DNA of 64,000 nt from Allosaccharopolyspora coralli. Its GTDB lineage: Bacteria; Actinomycetota; Actinomycetes; Mycobacteriales; Pseudonocardiaceae. Below the pieces are notes generated by a model, which was not told where the DNA came from, made no database searches, and saw nothing but the letters and a program-made list of their open reading frames with translations. Both the position numbers and the translations under genes were made by a program. Of this stretch, positions 52,339 through 61,664 are shown piece after piece. The stretch covers positions 3,038,001-3,102,000 of the forward strand of contig NZ_CP045929.1 in the NCBI RefSeq assembly GCF_009664835.1, written 5' to 3'. How positions within the stretch are numbered: the stretch's first letter is position 1; every line of letters starts with the position of its first letter.

Positions 52339-53514
52339 GTGCACGAAACAGCGGTTTCCCTGATCGAACTGGGGGCGGTGTTCTTCGGTCTGGGTGTCCT
52401 CGGGCGCCTCGCCTGGCGAATCGGGATCTCCCCCATCCCGCTGTACCTGCTCGGTGGCCTCGCCTTCGGCCAGGGCGGGCTCATTCCGCTGCACGGCATC
52501 GAACCGTTCACGCACCTCGCAGCCGAGATCGGCGTCGTGCTGCTGCTGTTGCTGCTCGGCCTGGAGTACTCGGCCGGGGAACTCGTCACCGGACTCAAAC
52601 GCTCCTGGGTGGCGGGACTCGTCGACATCGTGCTCAACGCGGCGCCCGGCGCGATCGTCGCATGGCTGCTCGGCTGGGGACCGATCGGCGCGCTCACGAT
52701 GGCGGGCGTTACCTACATCTCGTCCTCCGGGATCGTCGCGAAGGTCCTCGGCGACCTCGGACGACTCGGCAACCGCGAAACGCCCGTCGTGCTCTCGATC
52801 CTCGTGTTCGAAGACCTCGCCATGGCGGTGTACCTGCCGATCCTCACCGCCCTGCTCGCCGGTGTGAGCTTCCTCGGCGGTCTCACCGCGGTCGGCGTCT
52901 CACTCGTGGTGATCACGCTCGTGTTGCTGGTGGCACTCCGCTTCGGCAAATACGTCTCGGCCCTCATCGACAGCACCGACCCCGAAGTGTTCCTGCTGCG
53001 GCTGCTCGGGTCGGCGTTGCTCGTCGCCGGTCTCGCCTCCGAACTCCAGGTCTCGGCGGCTGTCGGCTCGTTCCTGCTCGGCATCGCCATCTCCGGATCC
53101 ACGGCGGAGAACGCGACGCGGATGCTGGAGCCGCTGCGAGACCTGTTCGCGGCCATCTTCTTCGTCGTGTTCGGCCTCAACACCGATCCGTCCGCGATCC
53201 CGCCGGTGCTCGGCTTCGCCGTGCTGCTGGCCCTCGTCACGGCTGCCACCAAGATCGCGACCGGTTGGTTCGCGGCGGCCCGCCACGGTGTGCGGAAGCT
53301 GGGCCGAGCCCGCGCAGGCGCCGCCCTCGTCGCCCGAGGCGAGTTCTCCATCGTCATCGCCGGGCTGGCAGTCGCGTCCGGCGGCGTCGACAGTCAGCTC
53401 GCAGCGCTGGCTACCGCGTACGTGCTGCTCATGGCCATCCTCGGTCCCGTCGCCGCCCGGATCGTCGAACCGGTGGCCAAGCAGGTGGTCCGTCGCGTCC
53501 CCAGCTTGTCCTGA
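52339..53514 (+). CDS. CPA2 family K+(Na+)/H+ antiporter (KhtU-like)
   Basis: 391 residues with about 12 membrane helices. LGGLAFGQGGLIPLH and LLLGLEYSAGELVTGLKRSW are CPA2 signatures, GVTYISSSGIVAKVLGDLG the crossover region, and LVFEDLAMAVYLP the ion-binding segment with aspartate. There is no C-terminal NAD-binding domain, consistent with control by the separate TrkA-C protein encoded 68 bases upstream. GTG with AGGAA upstream. The pair interrupts the usual rluB-cmk order. Confidence 0.9.
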   Translation: MHETAVSLIELGAVFFGLGVLGRLAWRIGISPIPLYLLGGLAFGQGGLIPLHGIEPFTHLAAEIGVVLLLLLLGLEYSAGELVTGLKRSWVAGLVDIVLNAAPGAIVAWLLGWGPIGALTMAGVTYISSSGIVAKVLGDLGRLGNRETPVVLSILVFEDLAMAVYLPILTALLAGVSFLGGLTAVGVSLVVITLVLLVALRFGKYVSALIDSTDPEVFLLRLLGSALLVAGLASELQVSAAVGSFLLGIAISGSTAENATRMLEPLRDLFAAIFFVVFGLNTDPSAIPPVLGFAVLLALVTAATKIATGWFAAARHGVRKLGRARAGAALVARGEFSIVIAGLAVASGGVDSQLAALATAYVLLMAILGPVAARIVEPVAKQVVRRVPSLS

Positions 53515-53634
53515 GTCTTCCGTTGTGGGATTAGCTGACCAGGAAGACATCAATTTCATTCGACACTGAACTCATCGCGACAACAGAATCTTGGGGATAC
53601 GCGCGGGTTCGAACAGTGCGGCGAAACAATCCGA

Positions 53635-54390
53635 TCAGAGACCGACGGCCTTGTAGAGGCCGCCCACTTCCTTACGGTCCAGCTTGCGGATCGCGCCGGG
53701 CCGCTCCGTGGTCAACCGCACCTCACCGATCGCGGTCCGGACCAGGCGGTGCACCGGGTGACCCACGTGCTCCAAGAGGCGCCGCACGATGTGCTTGCGT
53801 CCCTCGTGCAGCACGATCTCCACGAGTGCGCGTTTGCCGTTGAGATCCACGAGCTTGAACTTGTCGACCTTGGCGGGACCGTCGTCGAGCGTCACCCCGT
53901 CCCGCAACCTGCGCCCCAGATCCTTCTCGATCGGCGCGGCCACCTCCGCGAGATAGGTCTTGCGCACTTCGTACGACGGATGCATGAGCCGGTGCGCCAA
54001 CTCCCCGTCGTTGGTAACGAGCAACAGGCCCTCGGTGTCGACGTCGAGGCGCCCCACATGGAACAGTCCCTCGTGCTCGCGCAGATAGTCGCCGATGCAC
54101 GGCCTGTTCTGGTCGTCGGACATCGTGCAGAGAATGCCCGTCGGCTTGTTCAGCAGCAGGTGCGTCACGTCCTCGTTGACGATCACCCGGCTGCCGTCGA
54201 CCCGGACCTGCGAAGTCGCCGGGTCGATCCGCCGCCCCATCTCGGTCACGATCTCGTCGTCGACCTCGACCCGGCCCTCCGCGATCATCTGCTCGGCGGC
54301 ACGGCGCGAGGCCACCCCGGCCTTGGACAGCACCTTCTGCAACCGGATCCCCTCGGCGGCCGGGTCGGCGGGGGCGGGGTGTTCAGACAT
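53635..54390 (-). CDS. rluB: 23S rRNA pseudouridine synthase RluB type
   Basis: 251 residues. An S4 domain (IRLQKVLSKAGVASRRAAEQ) precedes the RsuA/RluB-type catalytic domain; GRLDVDTEGLLLVTNDGEL carries the catalytic aspartate. The ATG at 54390 overlaps the scpB stop by 8 bases (ATGTCTGA); an ATG four codons earlier is possible. It follows scpB as in mycobacteria. Downstream, 53515-53634 separates it from the convergent antiporter gene. Confidence 0.93.
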   Translation of the reverse strand: MSEHPAPADPAAEGIRLQKVLSKAGVASRRAAEQMIAEGRVEVDDEIVTEMGRRIDPATSQVRVDGSRVIVNEDVTHLLLNKPTGILCTMSDDQNRPCIGDYLREHEGLFHVGRLDVDTEGLLLVTNDGELAHRLMHPSYEVRKTYLAEVAAPIEKDLGRRLRDGVTLDDGPAKVDKFKLVDLNGKRALVEIVLHEGRKHIVRRLLEHVGHPVHRLVRTAIGEVRLTTERPGAIRKLDRKEVGGLYKAVGL

Positions 54391-55267
54391 CGTCGATCGC
54401 ATCCACTTCGGGCAACAAGGGAGCCAACGGCGGCAGATCCTTCAACGACGACAGACCGAGGCGTTCCAGGAACAGCTCCGTCGTGCAGTAGAGAATCCCG
54501 CCCGTGCTCGGGTCGGTACCGGCCTCCTCGACGAGGCCACGACCCACCAGGGTACGGATGACGCCGTCGACGTTCACACCGCGTACCGCCGCGACGCGCG
54601 ACCGCGTCACCGGCTGCCGGTAGGCGACCACGGCCAAGGTCTCCAGCGCGGCCCGGGTCAGCTTGGACCGCTGTCCGTCCAGCAGGTACCGCTCGACGTA
54701 CGGCGCGTACCTCTCCCGTGTGTAGAACCGCCAGCCATCGCCGACGCGACGCAGATCGATCCCCCGAGCGGCCTCGGCGTACCCGGCCGCGAGACGCTCC
54801 AACGCCGACCGGACACGTGCCACCGGCTGTTCGAGCGCGTCCGCGAGCAGTTCCTCCCCCGCGGGCACGTCGACGACCAGCAGCAACGCCTCCAGCGCCG
54901 CGTCGAGATCGGCGTCGTCCGTCAGGTCGGGCGCCTCGCCCACCGGCGACGGCTCGGCCACGTCCCCTGCCTTCTCGGCCGGATCTCCTGCCTGATCGGC
55001 CTCGGCGACCGGGTCGGCGACCTCGGCATTCGAGGCGACAACGGAGCCATCGGATGCGGCGACCCCGGAACCGGCGTCTGACCCGATCGACGCCCCGGCG
55101 TCGGCTGCTCGGTCGGACTCCCCCGTCACCGGAGCGTTCGCCGCCACGGGAATGTCCCCGCTCGAACCGCCGATCTCGTCCTCCCGCGACGCCCCGTCCC
55201 CGACGCGCTGGGGCGCACCGTCGGCAGTCTGCTCGGCCGGATCTTCCCCGGCCTCGCCGTCGCTCAC
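54383..55267 (-). CDS. scpB: Segregation and condensation protein B
   Basis: 294 residues. The conserved winged-helix part begins near residue 118 (DADLDAALEALLLVVD) and includes RRVGDGWRFYTRERYAPYVE and LTRAALETLAVVAYRQPVTR. It partners ScpA and SMC. The first 115 residues are acidic and low-complexity, with no globular signature. The GTG at 55267 overlaps the scpA TGA (GTGA), and GAGGAAGAGGAG in the scpA end acts as ribosome site. Confidence 0.93.
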   Translation of the reverse strand: MSDGEAGEDPAEQTADGAPQRVGDGASREDEIGGSSGDIPVAANAPVTGESDRAADAGASIGSDAGSGVAASDGSVVASNAEVADPVAEADQAGDPAEKAGDVAEPSPVGEAPDLTDDADLDAALEALLLVVDVPAGEELLADALEQPVARVRSALERLAAGYAEAARGIDLRRVGDGWRFYTRERYAPYVERYLLDGQRSKLTRAALETLAVVAYRQPVTRSRVAAVRGVNVDGVIRTLVGRGLVEEAGTDPSTGGILYCTTELFLERLGLSSLKDLPPLAPLLPEVDAIDDV

Positions 55268-56169
55268 CCGTACTCCTCTTCCTCATCGCTCGACTGCAGC
55301 CGCTCCGCCTCGGCCCGCGCCTGATCCACGCTGCCGCCCTCCCAGCTCACCGTCAGCTCCCCTAACGGATTCTCCTGGTCGAACGCGACGACGCGTTCCC
55401 GGAACAACTCCAGCAGCGCCAGGAACCGCGCGACGATCTCCACCGTGTGCGCACAGTCCTCGACCAACGCACCGAACCCCGCGCGGCCCCGTTCTGCCAG
55501 CCTGATCCGCAACAACGCGGCGTGTTCCCGCACCGACACCTGGTGCTGGTGAAGATGTTCCAACGACACCGCCGGCGGCGGCTTCGGGCGGAACACCGCG
55601 GCCGCGACCTCCGCGAACCGCTGTGGATCCACCCCGATCGTCACCTCGGGCAACAGCGCCTCGAACCGGTCCTCCACGGCCACCGACCGCGGATAGCGGC
55701 GCAACGCACCCGCCTCCAACTCGCCGAACAGCGCCGCCACCTGCTTGTACGCGCGATACTGCAGCAACCGCGCGAACAACAGGTCCCGCGCCTCCAGCAA
55801 CGCGAGATCGTCCTCGTTCTCGACCTCGGCGGCGGGCAACAACCGCGCCGCCTTCAGGTCCAGCAACGTCGCCGCGACCACCAGGAACTCGGTGGTCTCG
55901 TCGAGGTTCGAACGCTGACCGAGGCTGCGAGTATGGGCGAGGAACTCGTCGGTGACCTTGTGCAACGCCACCTCGGTGACGTCCATCTCGTGCTGCGAGA
56001 TCAGCTGCAGCAGCAGGTCGAACGGTCCCTCGAAGTTCTCCAGCCGGACCGTGAACCGGTTCCCCGACTCCGACTCGGTACCGGTGCCCAGCTCTTCCGG
56101 CGAGGACGGCGCGGCCGCCACGGAAGATCCGGCTTCGTCCGCCGACACAGGAAGCTCACCCGGGATCAC
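55264..56169 (-). CDS. scpA: Segregation and condensation protein A
   Basis: 301 residues. The kleisin N-domain is FTVRLENFEGPFDLLLQLIS; KAARLLPAAEVENEDDLALL and the C-terminal winged helix (VEIVARFLALLELFRERVVA) complete the family pattern. ScpA bridges SMC heads with ScpB. The GTG at 56169 has GAGG 6 bases upstream; a TTG at 56181 overlapping the previous stop is an alternative. Confidence 0.92.
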   Translation of the reverse strand: MIPGELPVSADEAGSSVAAAPSSPEELGTGTESESGNRFTVRLENFEGPFDLLLQLISQHEMDVTEVALHKVTDEFLAHTRSLGQRSNLDETTEFLVVAATLLDLKAARLLPAAEVENEDDLALLEARDLLFARLLQYRAYKQVAALFGELEAGALRRYPRSVAVEDRFEALLPEVTIGVDPQRFAEVAAAVFRPKPPPAVSLEHLHQHQVSVREHAALLRIRLAERGRAGFGALVEDCAHTVEIVARFLALLELFRERVVAFDQENPLGELTVSWEGGSVDQARAEAERLQSSDEEEEYG

Positions 56170-56177
56170 AGGTGACC

Positions 56178-56516
56178 TCAACTCTCGGACTCCCCACGCA
56201 GCCTCCGGACCAGAATCGACTCGTCGCCGCGCTCGTCGAGGTCGGCGAGCAGCACGGCCACGGCCTCCCGGACGATACGCCCCCGGTCGACCACCACGTC
56301 GTGCTCGGCCCGTAACGCCAGCCGGGCCTGTTCCAATCCGAGCAGTTCAGTGCCCGAGACGTAGACCGTGATCTTCGAATCGTGCTTTCGACGGCCGCTG
56401 CCACGCACCGGAGCGGGCTCGGCCTGCGCCCCGTCCTCCGTGGTGGATTCGGCCTCCTGCCTCGCCGTGGTCCGGAACAACTCGGCGGCGCCGGGTAGCG
56501 CCACCCGCCGATTCAC
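56178..56516 (-). CDS. Ribbon-helix-helix-like protein between parA and scpA
   Basis: 112 residues. After a disordered N-terminus, SKITVYVSGTELLGLEQARL and ALRAEHDVVVDRGRIVREAV, then ADLDERGDESILVRRL, look like an RHH DNA-binding fold with a conserved tail. Proteins like it are found between parA and scpA in many actinobacteria, suggesting a segregation role in place of ParB; this is inference. GTG at 56516 has GGGGG 6 bases upstream; a GTG at 56540 is also in frame. Confidence 0.75.
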   Translation of the reverse strand: MNRRVALPGAAELFRTTARQEAESTTEDGAQAEPAPVRGSGRRKHDSKITVYVSGTELLGLEQARLALRAEHDVVVDRGRIVREAVAVLLADLDERGDESILVRRLRGESES

Positions 56517-56547
56517 AGCGCGCCCCCGAGCCGACCCCACTCCGCTC

Positions 56548-57495
56548 TCACCGGGCGATCACCTCGCGCGCGAGCGTGCGGTACGACTTGGCGCCGGCCG
56601 AGCGCGGTGCCCAGCGGATGATCGGCTCACCCGCGACCGTGGTCTCCGGGAACCGCACCGTCCGGTTGATGACGCTGTCGAAGACGATGTCGCCGAACGC
56701 CTCCACCACGCGGGACATGACCTCGCGCGAGTGCAATGTGCGCGGATCGAACATCGTCGCGAGAATGCCGCTGATCTCCAACTTGGGATTCAACCGCTCG
56801 CGCACCTTCTCGATCGTGTCGATGAGCAGCGCGACCCCGCGCAGACTGAAGAACTCACACTCCAGTGGGATGATCACCCCGTCCGCCGCGGCGAGGGCGT
56901 TCACCGTGAGCAACCCCAACGACGGCTGGCAGTCCACCAGCACGTAGTCGTAGTCCTTCATCATCGGGTGCAACACGCGCCCCAGCGCCTGCTCGCGACC
57001 GACCTCGGCGACCAGCTGGACCTCAGCGGCTGAGAGGTCGATGTTGCTCGGCAACAGGTCCATGCCCTCGACCGTCGTCGACATCAGGACGTCGTTGACG
57101 TTGACGTTTCGTTCGATGAGCACGTTGTAGACGGTCTGCTCGAGCTGATGCGGCTGCACACCGAGGCCCACGGACAACGCACCCTGCGGGTCGAAGTCCA
57201 CCAACAGCACCCGGCGGCCGTACTCGGCCAGCGCCGCGCCCAGGTTGATCGTCGAGGTGGTCTTGCCCACCCCGCCCTTCTGGTTGCACATGGCCACGAC
57301 CGTGGCCGGCCCGTGCCGCTGCAGCAGGGGAGGCTCCGGGATCTGGCGGTTCGGCCTGCCGGTGGGACCGACGCCGGCACTGCCGACCTCGTCGGCCGCG
57401 TCGACCTCCTCCGGTGCATCCGCCTGGTTCGGGGCGATGCTCAGGTCGACCGCACCCCGCGACCGCCCGTCGGCGGAGGGCTGCGGTGTCGACAT
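56548..57495 (-). CDS. ParA/Soj-family partition ATPase
   Basis: 315 residues. VVAMCNQKGGVGKTTSTINL is the deviant Walker A, VLLVDFDPQGALSVGLGV the A' motif and VLVDCQPSLGLLTVNAL Walker B. Corresponds in position to Rv1708, the accessory ParA copy near scpAB and separate from the origin-proximal parAB. The N-terminal 60 residues are acidic and variable. Confidence 0.92.
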   Translation of the reverse strand: MSTPQPSADGRSRGAVDLSIAPNQADAPEEVDAADEVGSAGVGPTGRPNRQIPEPPLLQRHGPATVVAMCNQKGGVGKTTSTINLGAALAEYGRRVLLVDFDPQGALSVGLGVQPHQLEQTVYNVLIERNVNVNDVLMSTTVEGMDLLPSNIDLSAAEVQLVAEVGREQALGRVLHPMMKDYDYVLVDCQPSLGLLTVNALAAADGVIIPLECEFFSLRGVALLIDTIEKVRERLNPKLEISGILATMFDPRTLHSREVMSRVVEAFGDIVFDSVINRTVRFPETTVAGEPIIRWAPRSAGAKSYRTLAREVIAR

Positions 57496-57612
57496 GGCGA
57501 TCTGACTCCTTGTCTGCCGGTGGCGATCGACCGCAGCCTAAGCGGCATGTGCGACCAGCGGCAACGCGCCTCGCCGACGTGTCGCAAATAGCTCCACCCG
57601 GTGCGTCCCGGC

Positions 57613-58554
57613 TCAGCCGTGCGCGCGGGGGTGCGCCGTTGCGTAGACCTCGCGCAACGTGCGAACGGTGACCAACGTGTACACCTGGGTGGTCGTCACC
57701 GACGAATGCCCCAGCAGCTCTTGTACGACCCGAACGTCCGCGCCGCCCTCCAGCAGATGCGTGGCGAACGAGTGCCGCAACACGTGTGGCGAGACCTCCG
57801 AGGCCAGTCCCGCCCGCTGCGCAGCCGACTTCAACGCCGTCCACGCGCTCTGCCGGGACAACCGCGTCCCCCGGGAATTGACGAACACGGCAGCCGACCC
57901 GCGCCCCCGCGCGACGAGCGTCGGACGTGCGCGCACCAGGTACGCCTCGAGTGCCTCCAGCGCCGGGCGCCCCACCGGCACCAGACGCTGCTTTCCGCCC
58001 TTGCCGTCCAGCACGACCGTCCGCTCCGAACGATCCACGTCGTCCAGATCGAGTCCGACCGCCTCCGAGATCCGGGCGCCTGTCGAATACAGCAACTCGA
58101 GCAGCGCCCGCTCCCGCAGCCCGCGAACATCGGAGGAACTCGCGCCGTCGAGCAGTCGCGTCACCTCCGCCAGCGGCAACGCCTTCGGCAGCCGCTGCGG
58201 CGGGCTCGGCGGCGCGACCTCCCGCGCCACGTCCGCCTCGACCACTCCCTCGGTGAGCGCGAACCGATGCAGACCTCGTGCCGCCACCAACGCCCGAGCC
58301 GTGGACGACGGTGCCAACGGGGCACGATCGCCGGTTCCCGACCGCAACGCCGCCACGAACGAGGACACGTGTTCGGCACGTACCTCGGCGAGGCCGGCGA
58401 CTCCGCAGGCGGTCAAGTGCTCGGCGTACCGTCGAAGATCCCGGGAGTACGAGTCGACCGTGCTGGGCGCCGTCCCGCGCTCCACCACCAGATGCTGCAC
58501 GTACTCCGTGACCAACTCCCGCAGTGCCGCGGGAAGCTCCTCCCAAGCGTTCAC
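57613..58554 (-). CDS. xerD: Tyrosine recombinase XerD
   Basis: 313 residues. Resolves chromosome dimers with XerC. The catalytic set is visible: the arginine in [12 protein letters not shown], the lysine in [28 protein letters not shown] (H-x2-R), [14 protein letters not shown] (H and the nucleophile tyrosine). The N-terminal core-binding domain occupies about 1-105. GTG at 58554 has GGAGCGAGG upstream; an ATG at 58572 precedes that ribosome site. Positioned as in mycobacteria between Nudix and parA. Confidence 0.93.
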   Translation of the reverse strand: MNAWEELPAALRELVTEYVQHLVVERGTAPSTVDSYSRDLRRYAEHLTACGVAGLAEVRAEHVSSFVAALRSGTGDRAPLAPSSTARALVAARGLHRFALTEGVVEADVAREVAPPSPPQRLPKALPLAEVTRLLDGASSSDVRGLRERALLELLYSTGARISEAVGLDLDDVDRSERTVVLDGKGGKQRLVPVGRPALEALEAYLVRARPTLVARGRGSAAVFVNSRGTRLSRQSAWTALKSAAQRAGLASEVSPHVLRHSFATHLLEGGADVRVVQELLGHSSVTTTQVYTLVTVRTLREVYATAHPRAHG

Positions 58555-58639
58555 CGACCTCGCTCCTCGCATCGCGTGCCACCGTGATCCTAGAGCGCCT
58601 CGCGCCGACTCCGCCGCAACGACCTATTGGAGGCTCGCC

Positions 58640-58700
58640 CGGAGTGAGGGCTGTAGTCAGGCACACTGCGCCGACGGCCTGGGCACACCAACCACTCGCG
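58640..58700. repeat. Family 2 element fragment h
   Basis: GAGGGCTGTAGTCAGGCACA followed by CTGCGCCGACGGCC matches the left part of copy d (GTGGGCTGTGGTCAGGCAGA, then CTGCGGCGGAGG). No right end is seen. It directly precedes the broken DUF1707 sequence. Confidence 0.5.
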
Positions 58701-58716
58701 AGGGTTGGGCGAGAAA

Positions 58717-58873
58717 CGCATCAGCGACGACGACCGCGAGAACGCAGTCCGGGCATCCGGGACCATTTCGCCGCCGGCCAGCTGACCATGCAGGAATCCG
58801 AGGACCGGTCGGCCACCCCACCCAGACGCGAACCGCCAACGACCTCGGGCCGCTGTTCACCGACCTTCCCTGA
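58717..58873 (+). pseudogene. Broken DUF1707-domain gene
   Basis: Three reading frames together spell one DUF1707 domain: RISDDDRENAV (58717-58749), then RDHFAAGQLTMQESEDRSA (58758-58814) after a shift, then RTANDLGPLFTDLP and a stop (58829-58873) after another. The intact domain, about 50 residues at the N-terminus of many actinobacterial membrane proteins, reads in exactly this order. No start codon or membrane segment remains, so this is a decayed fragment. Confidence 0.8.
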
Positions 58874-59009
58874 CCGCATGCGCCGGTCGCCCACCTGCTG
58901 TCCCCGCACGGCTCACCATCGACCCCGCACGGTGCCCCGTTCCCCCCTTACGGCCAGCCCGTTCCCCTGATGGACAGAGGGTGCGTCCGCCGTTCTGCTC
59001 AGGTCAGGT

Positions 59010-59060
59010 AGGACCGTGCCCTACGGGCAGAAATGCCAGTTCCCCAAGGCATTCTCAGGT
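59010..59060 (-). repeat. Family 1 element, half copy G
   Basis: Read on the minus strand it is CTGAGAATGCCTTGGGGAAC followed by TGGCATTTCTGCCCGTAGGGC and ACGG, matching the left arm of copy C. The right arm is absent. It overlaps the 3' end of the Nudix gene and encodes its last dozen residues and stop. Confidence 0.75.
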
Positions 59061-59779
59061 CGCCGCTGGGCGAATCGGTGGGGCCGATCACGCCACTCGG
59101 TGTCGATCGGTCGCGGTGACACGTGACCCCGGCACACCGCATCGGCGGCCAGCAGCCCGGCCACCGTCGCCGCGTTCACGATCTCTCCCGCATGGACGCC
59201 TCGCACCGCCTCCTGCAACGGAACGCGAGTCACCACCATGTCCGCCTCCTCGTCGCCGACCGGTGACGAGCGCGAGACGTCCGAGAGCTCGCGCGCGAGG
59301 AAGACGCGTTCCGACTGATCGGTGAACCCCGCGGACGACGCGAGATCCACCAGCACCGACCACTCGGCGGCCGCGATACCGACCTCCTCGGCGAGCTCCC
59401 GACGTGCGGCCGCTGCCGGTGTCTCACCGTCCACATCGAGCAGTCCAGCGGGGATCTCCCACAACCGGCGACCCAGCGGGTAACGGTACTGGTGGATCAG
59501 CACCACGTGATCCTGCTCGTCCAATGCCACCACGGCCACCGCACCCGGATGCTCGACCACCTCCCGACGAGCGGTCTCGCCGCCGGGCATGGCGACCTCG
59601 TCGACCCGCAACGCGAGGATCTTTCCGACGTGGACATCCTCGGAGGAGACCATTCGGAACTCGTGGGTTCCCTCCGTCGGCGCTACCGGGCCACCACCTT
59701 GTCCGCCACCGTCGTGCACGACCGGCCCGTCCCGGTCGGCAGGCAGATCTCGGTCCGCAGGACTCGGCTGTTCATTCAC
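59021..59779 (-). CDS. Nudix hydrolase, ADP-ribose pyrophosphatase type
   Basis: 252 residues. The Nudix box spans about residues 112-134 (GLLDVDGETPAAAARRELAE, then EVG), preceded by HQYRYPLGRRLWEIPAG, typical of ADP-ribose pyrophosphatases such as Rv1700. The N-terminal 40 residues are variable. The last residues (PENALGNWHFCP and the TAG) are encoded by the half repeat G, so the original C-terminus has been replaced or extended. Follows pyrG by 21 bases. Confidence 0.92.
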   Translation of the reverse strand: MNEQPSPADRDLPADRDGPVVHDGGGQGGGPVAPTEGTHEFRMVSSEDVHVGKILALRVDEVAMPGGETARREVVEHPGAVAVVALDEQDHVVLIHQYRYPLGRRLWEIPAGLLDVDGETPAAAARRELAEEVGIAAAEWSVLVDLASSAGFTDQSERVFLARELSDVSRSSPVGDEEADMVVTRVPLQEAVRGVHAGEIVNAATVAGLLAADAVCRGHVSPRPIDTEWRDRPHRFAQRRPENALGNWHFCP

Positions 59780-59800
59780 CGCCGTCCACCTCGTTCCGGC

Positions 59801-61510
59801 TCACTCCGTGTTCGTACCCGACTCGGACCGCACCGCGACCTCCACCGGAAGCCGTTCCGCGGCACGGTAATCCAGCGCCGCCCGCACGAATGCGGCGAAC
59901 AGCGGATGCGGCCGGGTGGGGCGGCTCTTGAGTTCCGGATGCGCCTGGGTCCCCACGAAGAACGGATGCTGATCACGCGGGAGTTCGACGAACTCCACGA
60001 GCCGCTTGTCCGGGGACAGACCGGAGAAGACCAGTCCCGCGTTCGACAGCCGGTCCCGATAGGCGTTGTTCACCTCGTAGCGGTGCCGGTGGCGCTCGGT
60101 GATCTCCTTGTCGCCGTAAGCGTCGGCGACCGTCGAGCCGGGGTCCAGCATCGCCGGGTACGAGCCGAGGCGCATCGTGCCGCCCATGTCCCGATCTCCG
60201 GCGATCACGTCCTGCTGATCGGCCATCGTGCTGATCACCGGATGCCCGCACGCCTCGTCGAACTCGGCCGAGTTCGCCCCGTCCAACTCGGCAAGGTGGC
60301 GCGCTGCCTCGATGACGACGCACTGCAGGCCCAGACACAGACCGAGCAGCGGGATCCCGTGGGTTCGCGCGTACTTCACCGCGCCGAGCTTGCCCTCGAT
60401 TCCGCGCACACCGAAGCCGCCGGGAACGAGCACCGCGTCCACCTCGGCGAGCGCCTGTGCGGCCCCCGCGTCGGTCTCGCAGCTGTCCGAGGCGATCCAG
60501 ACGATCTCGGTCTTCGCCCAGTTCGCGAATCCACCGGCACGGATCGCCTCGGTCACCGACAGGTAGGCGTCCGGCAGGTCCACGTACTTGCCCACGAGGC
60601 CGATGCGGATCTTCTCGGTCGGCTTGTGCACCCGGTCCAGCAGGTCACCCCACACCGACCAGTCGACGTCACGGAACGGCAGACCGAGCCTGCGCACGAG
60701 GAACGCGTCCAACCCCTCGCCGTGCAGCACCTTCGGGATGTCGTAGATCGACGGAGCATCCGGGCACGCGACCACACCGTCGGAGTCCACGTCGCACATC
60801 AGCGCGATCTTGCGCTTGAGGTCCTCAGGCAGATCCCGGTCCGAACGGCACACCAGTGCGTCGGGCTGGATACCGATGTTGCGCAACGCGGCCACCGAGT
60901 GCTGCGTCGGCTTCGTCTTCAACTCCCCGGACGGCGCCAGGAAAGGCACCAGCGAGACGTGCAGGAAGAAGCAGTTGTCCCGCCCGACGTCGTGACGCAC
61001 TTGGCGGCACGCCTCCAGGAACGGCAGCGACTCGATGTCCCCGACCGTGCCGCCGACCTCGGTGATCACCACGTCGGGCGTGCGGCCGTCCTCGTCGGGC
61101 TCGGCCATCGCGCGGATGCGCGTTTGGATCTGGTCGGTGATGTGCGGGATCACCTGCACGGTGTCACCGAGATACTCACCGCGCCGCTCCTTGGCGATGA
61201 CCGTCGAGTACACCTGCCCGGTGGTGACGTTCGCGTTCCTGGTCAACGGCCGGTCCAGGAAGCGCTCGTAATGTCCGATGTCGAGGTCGGTCTCGGCCCC
61301 GTCCTCGGTGACGAACACCTCGCCGTGCTGGAACGGGTTCATGGTGCCCGGATCGACGTTGAGGTACGGATCCAGCTTCTGCATCGTCACCCGCAAGCCG
61401 CGGGAGGTCAGCAGCTCCCCGAGACTCGACGCGGTCAAGCCCTTGCCGAGTGAGGAGGCCACGCCTCCGGTGACGAATACGTGCTTGATCGTGTGTGCGT
61501 GCGGCACCAA
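59801..61510 (-). CDS. pyrG: CTP synthase
   Basis: 569 residues. Converts UTP to CTP with glutamine. The synthetase domain starts [20 protein letters not shown] with the P-loop; [20 protein letters not shown] is a signature. The glutamine amidotransferase domain has [20 protein letters not shown] with the nucleophile cysteine and [15 protein letters not shown] with the histidine-glutamate pair. GTG at 61510 with GGGGAG 9 bases upstream. Confidence 0.97.
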   Translation of the reverse strand: MVPHAHTIKHVFVTGGVASSLGKGLTASSLGELLTSRGLRVTMQKLDPYLNVDPGTMNPFQHGEVFVTEDGAETDLDIGHYERFLDRPLTRNANVTTGQVYSTVIAKERRGEYLGDTVQVIPHITDQIQTRIRAMAEPDEDGRTPDVVITEVGGTVGDIESLPFLEACRQVRHDVGRDNCFFLHVSLVPFLAPSGELKTKPTQHSVAALRNIGIQPDALVCRSDRDLPEDLKRKIALMCDVDSDGVVACPDAPSIYDIPKVLHGEGLDAFLVRRLGLPFRDVDWSVWGDLLDRVHKPTEKIRIGLVGKYVDLPDAYLSVTEAIRAGGFANWAKTEIVWIASDSCETDAGAAQALAEVDAVLVPGGFGVRGIEGKLGAVKYARTHGIPLLGLCLGLQCVVIEAARHLAELDGANSAEFDEACGHPVISTMADQQDVIAGDRDMGGTMRLGSYPAMLDPGSTVADAYGDKEITERHRHRYEVNNAYRDRLSNAGLVFSGLSPDKRLVEFVELPRDQHPFFVGTQAHPELKSRPTRPHPLFAAFVRAALDYRAAERLPVEVAVRSESGTNTE

Positions 61511-61664
61511 GAAAGCTCCCCGTGGTCAACGCCGTCGCCTGGCTCTGAGTTCTGCGCTGGCAGGGACGGTTCACCCGCCACTCCCACGGGATTCCAGCCT
61601 ATCCCACGCGGTCGCCCTCCCGCAGCGCACCCCGGACCGCAGCGCGACGGCACACCTGTCGCGT

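Noticed and set aside
53595-53634. GCGGGTTCGAACAGTGCGG, similar to a tRNA T-arm.
   Set aside because: The flanking bases do not pair into a T-stem, and no anticodon or acceptor stem can be folded around it.
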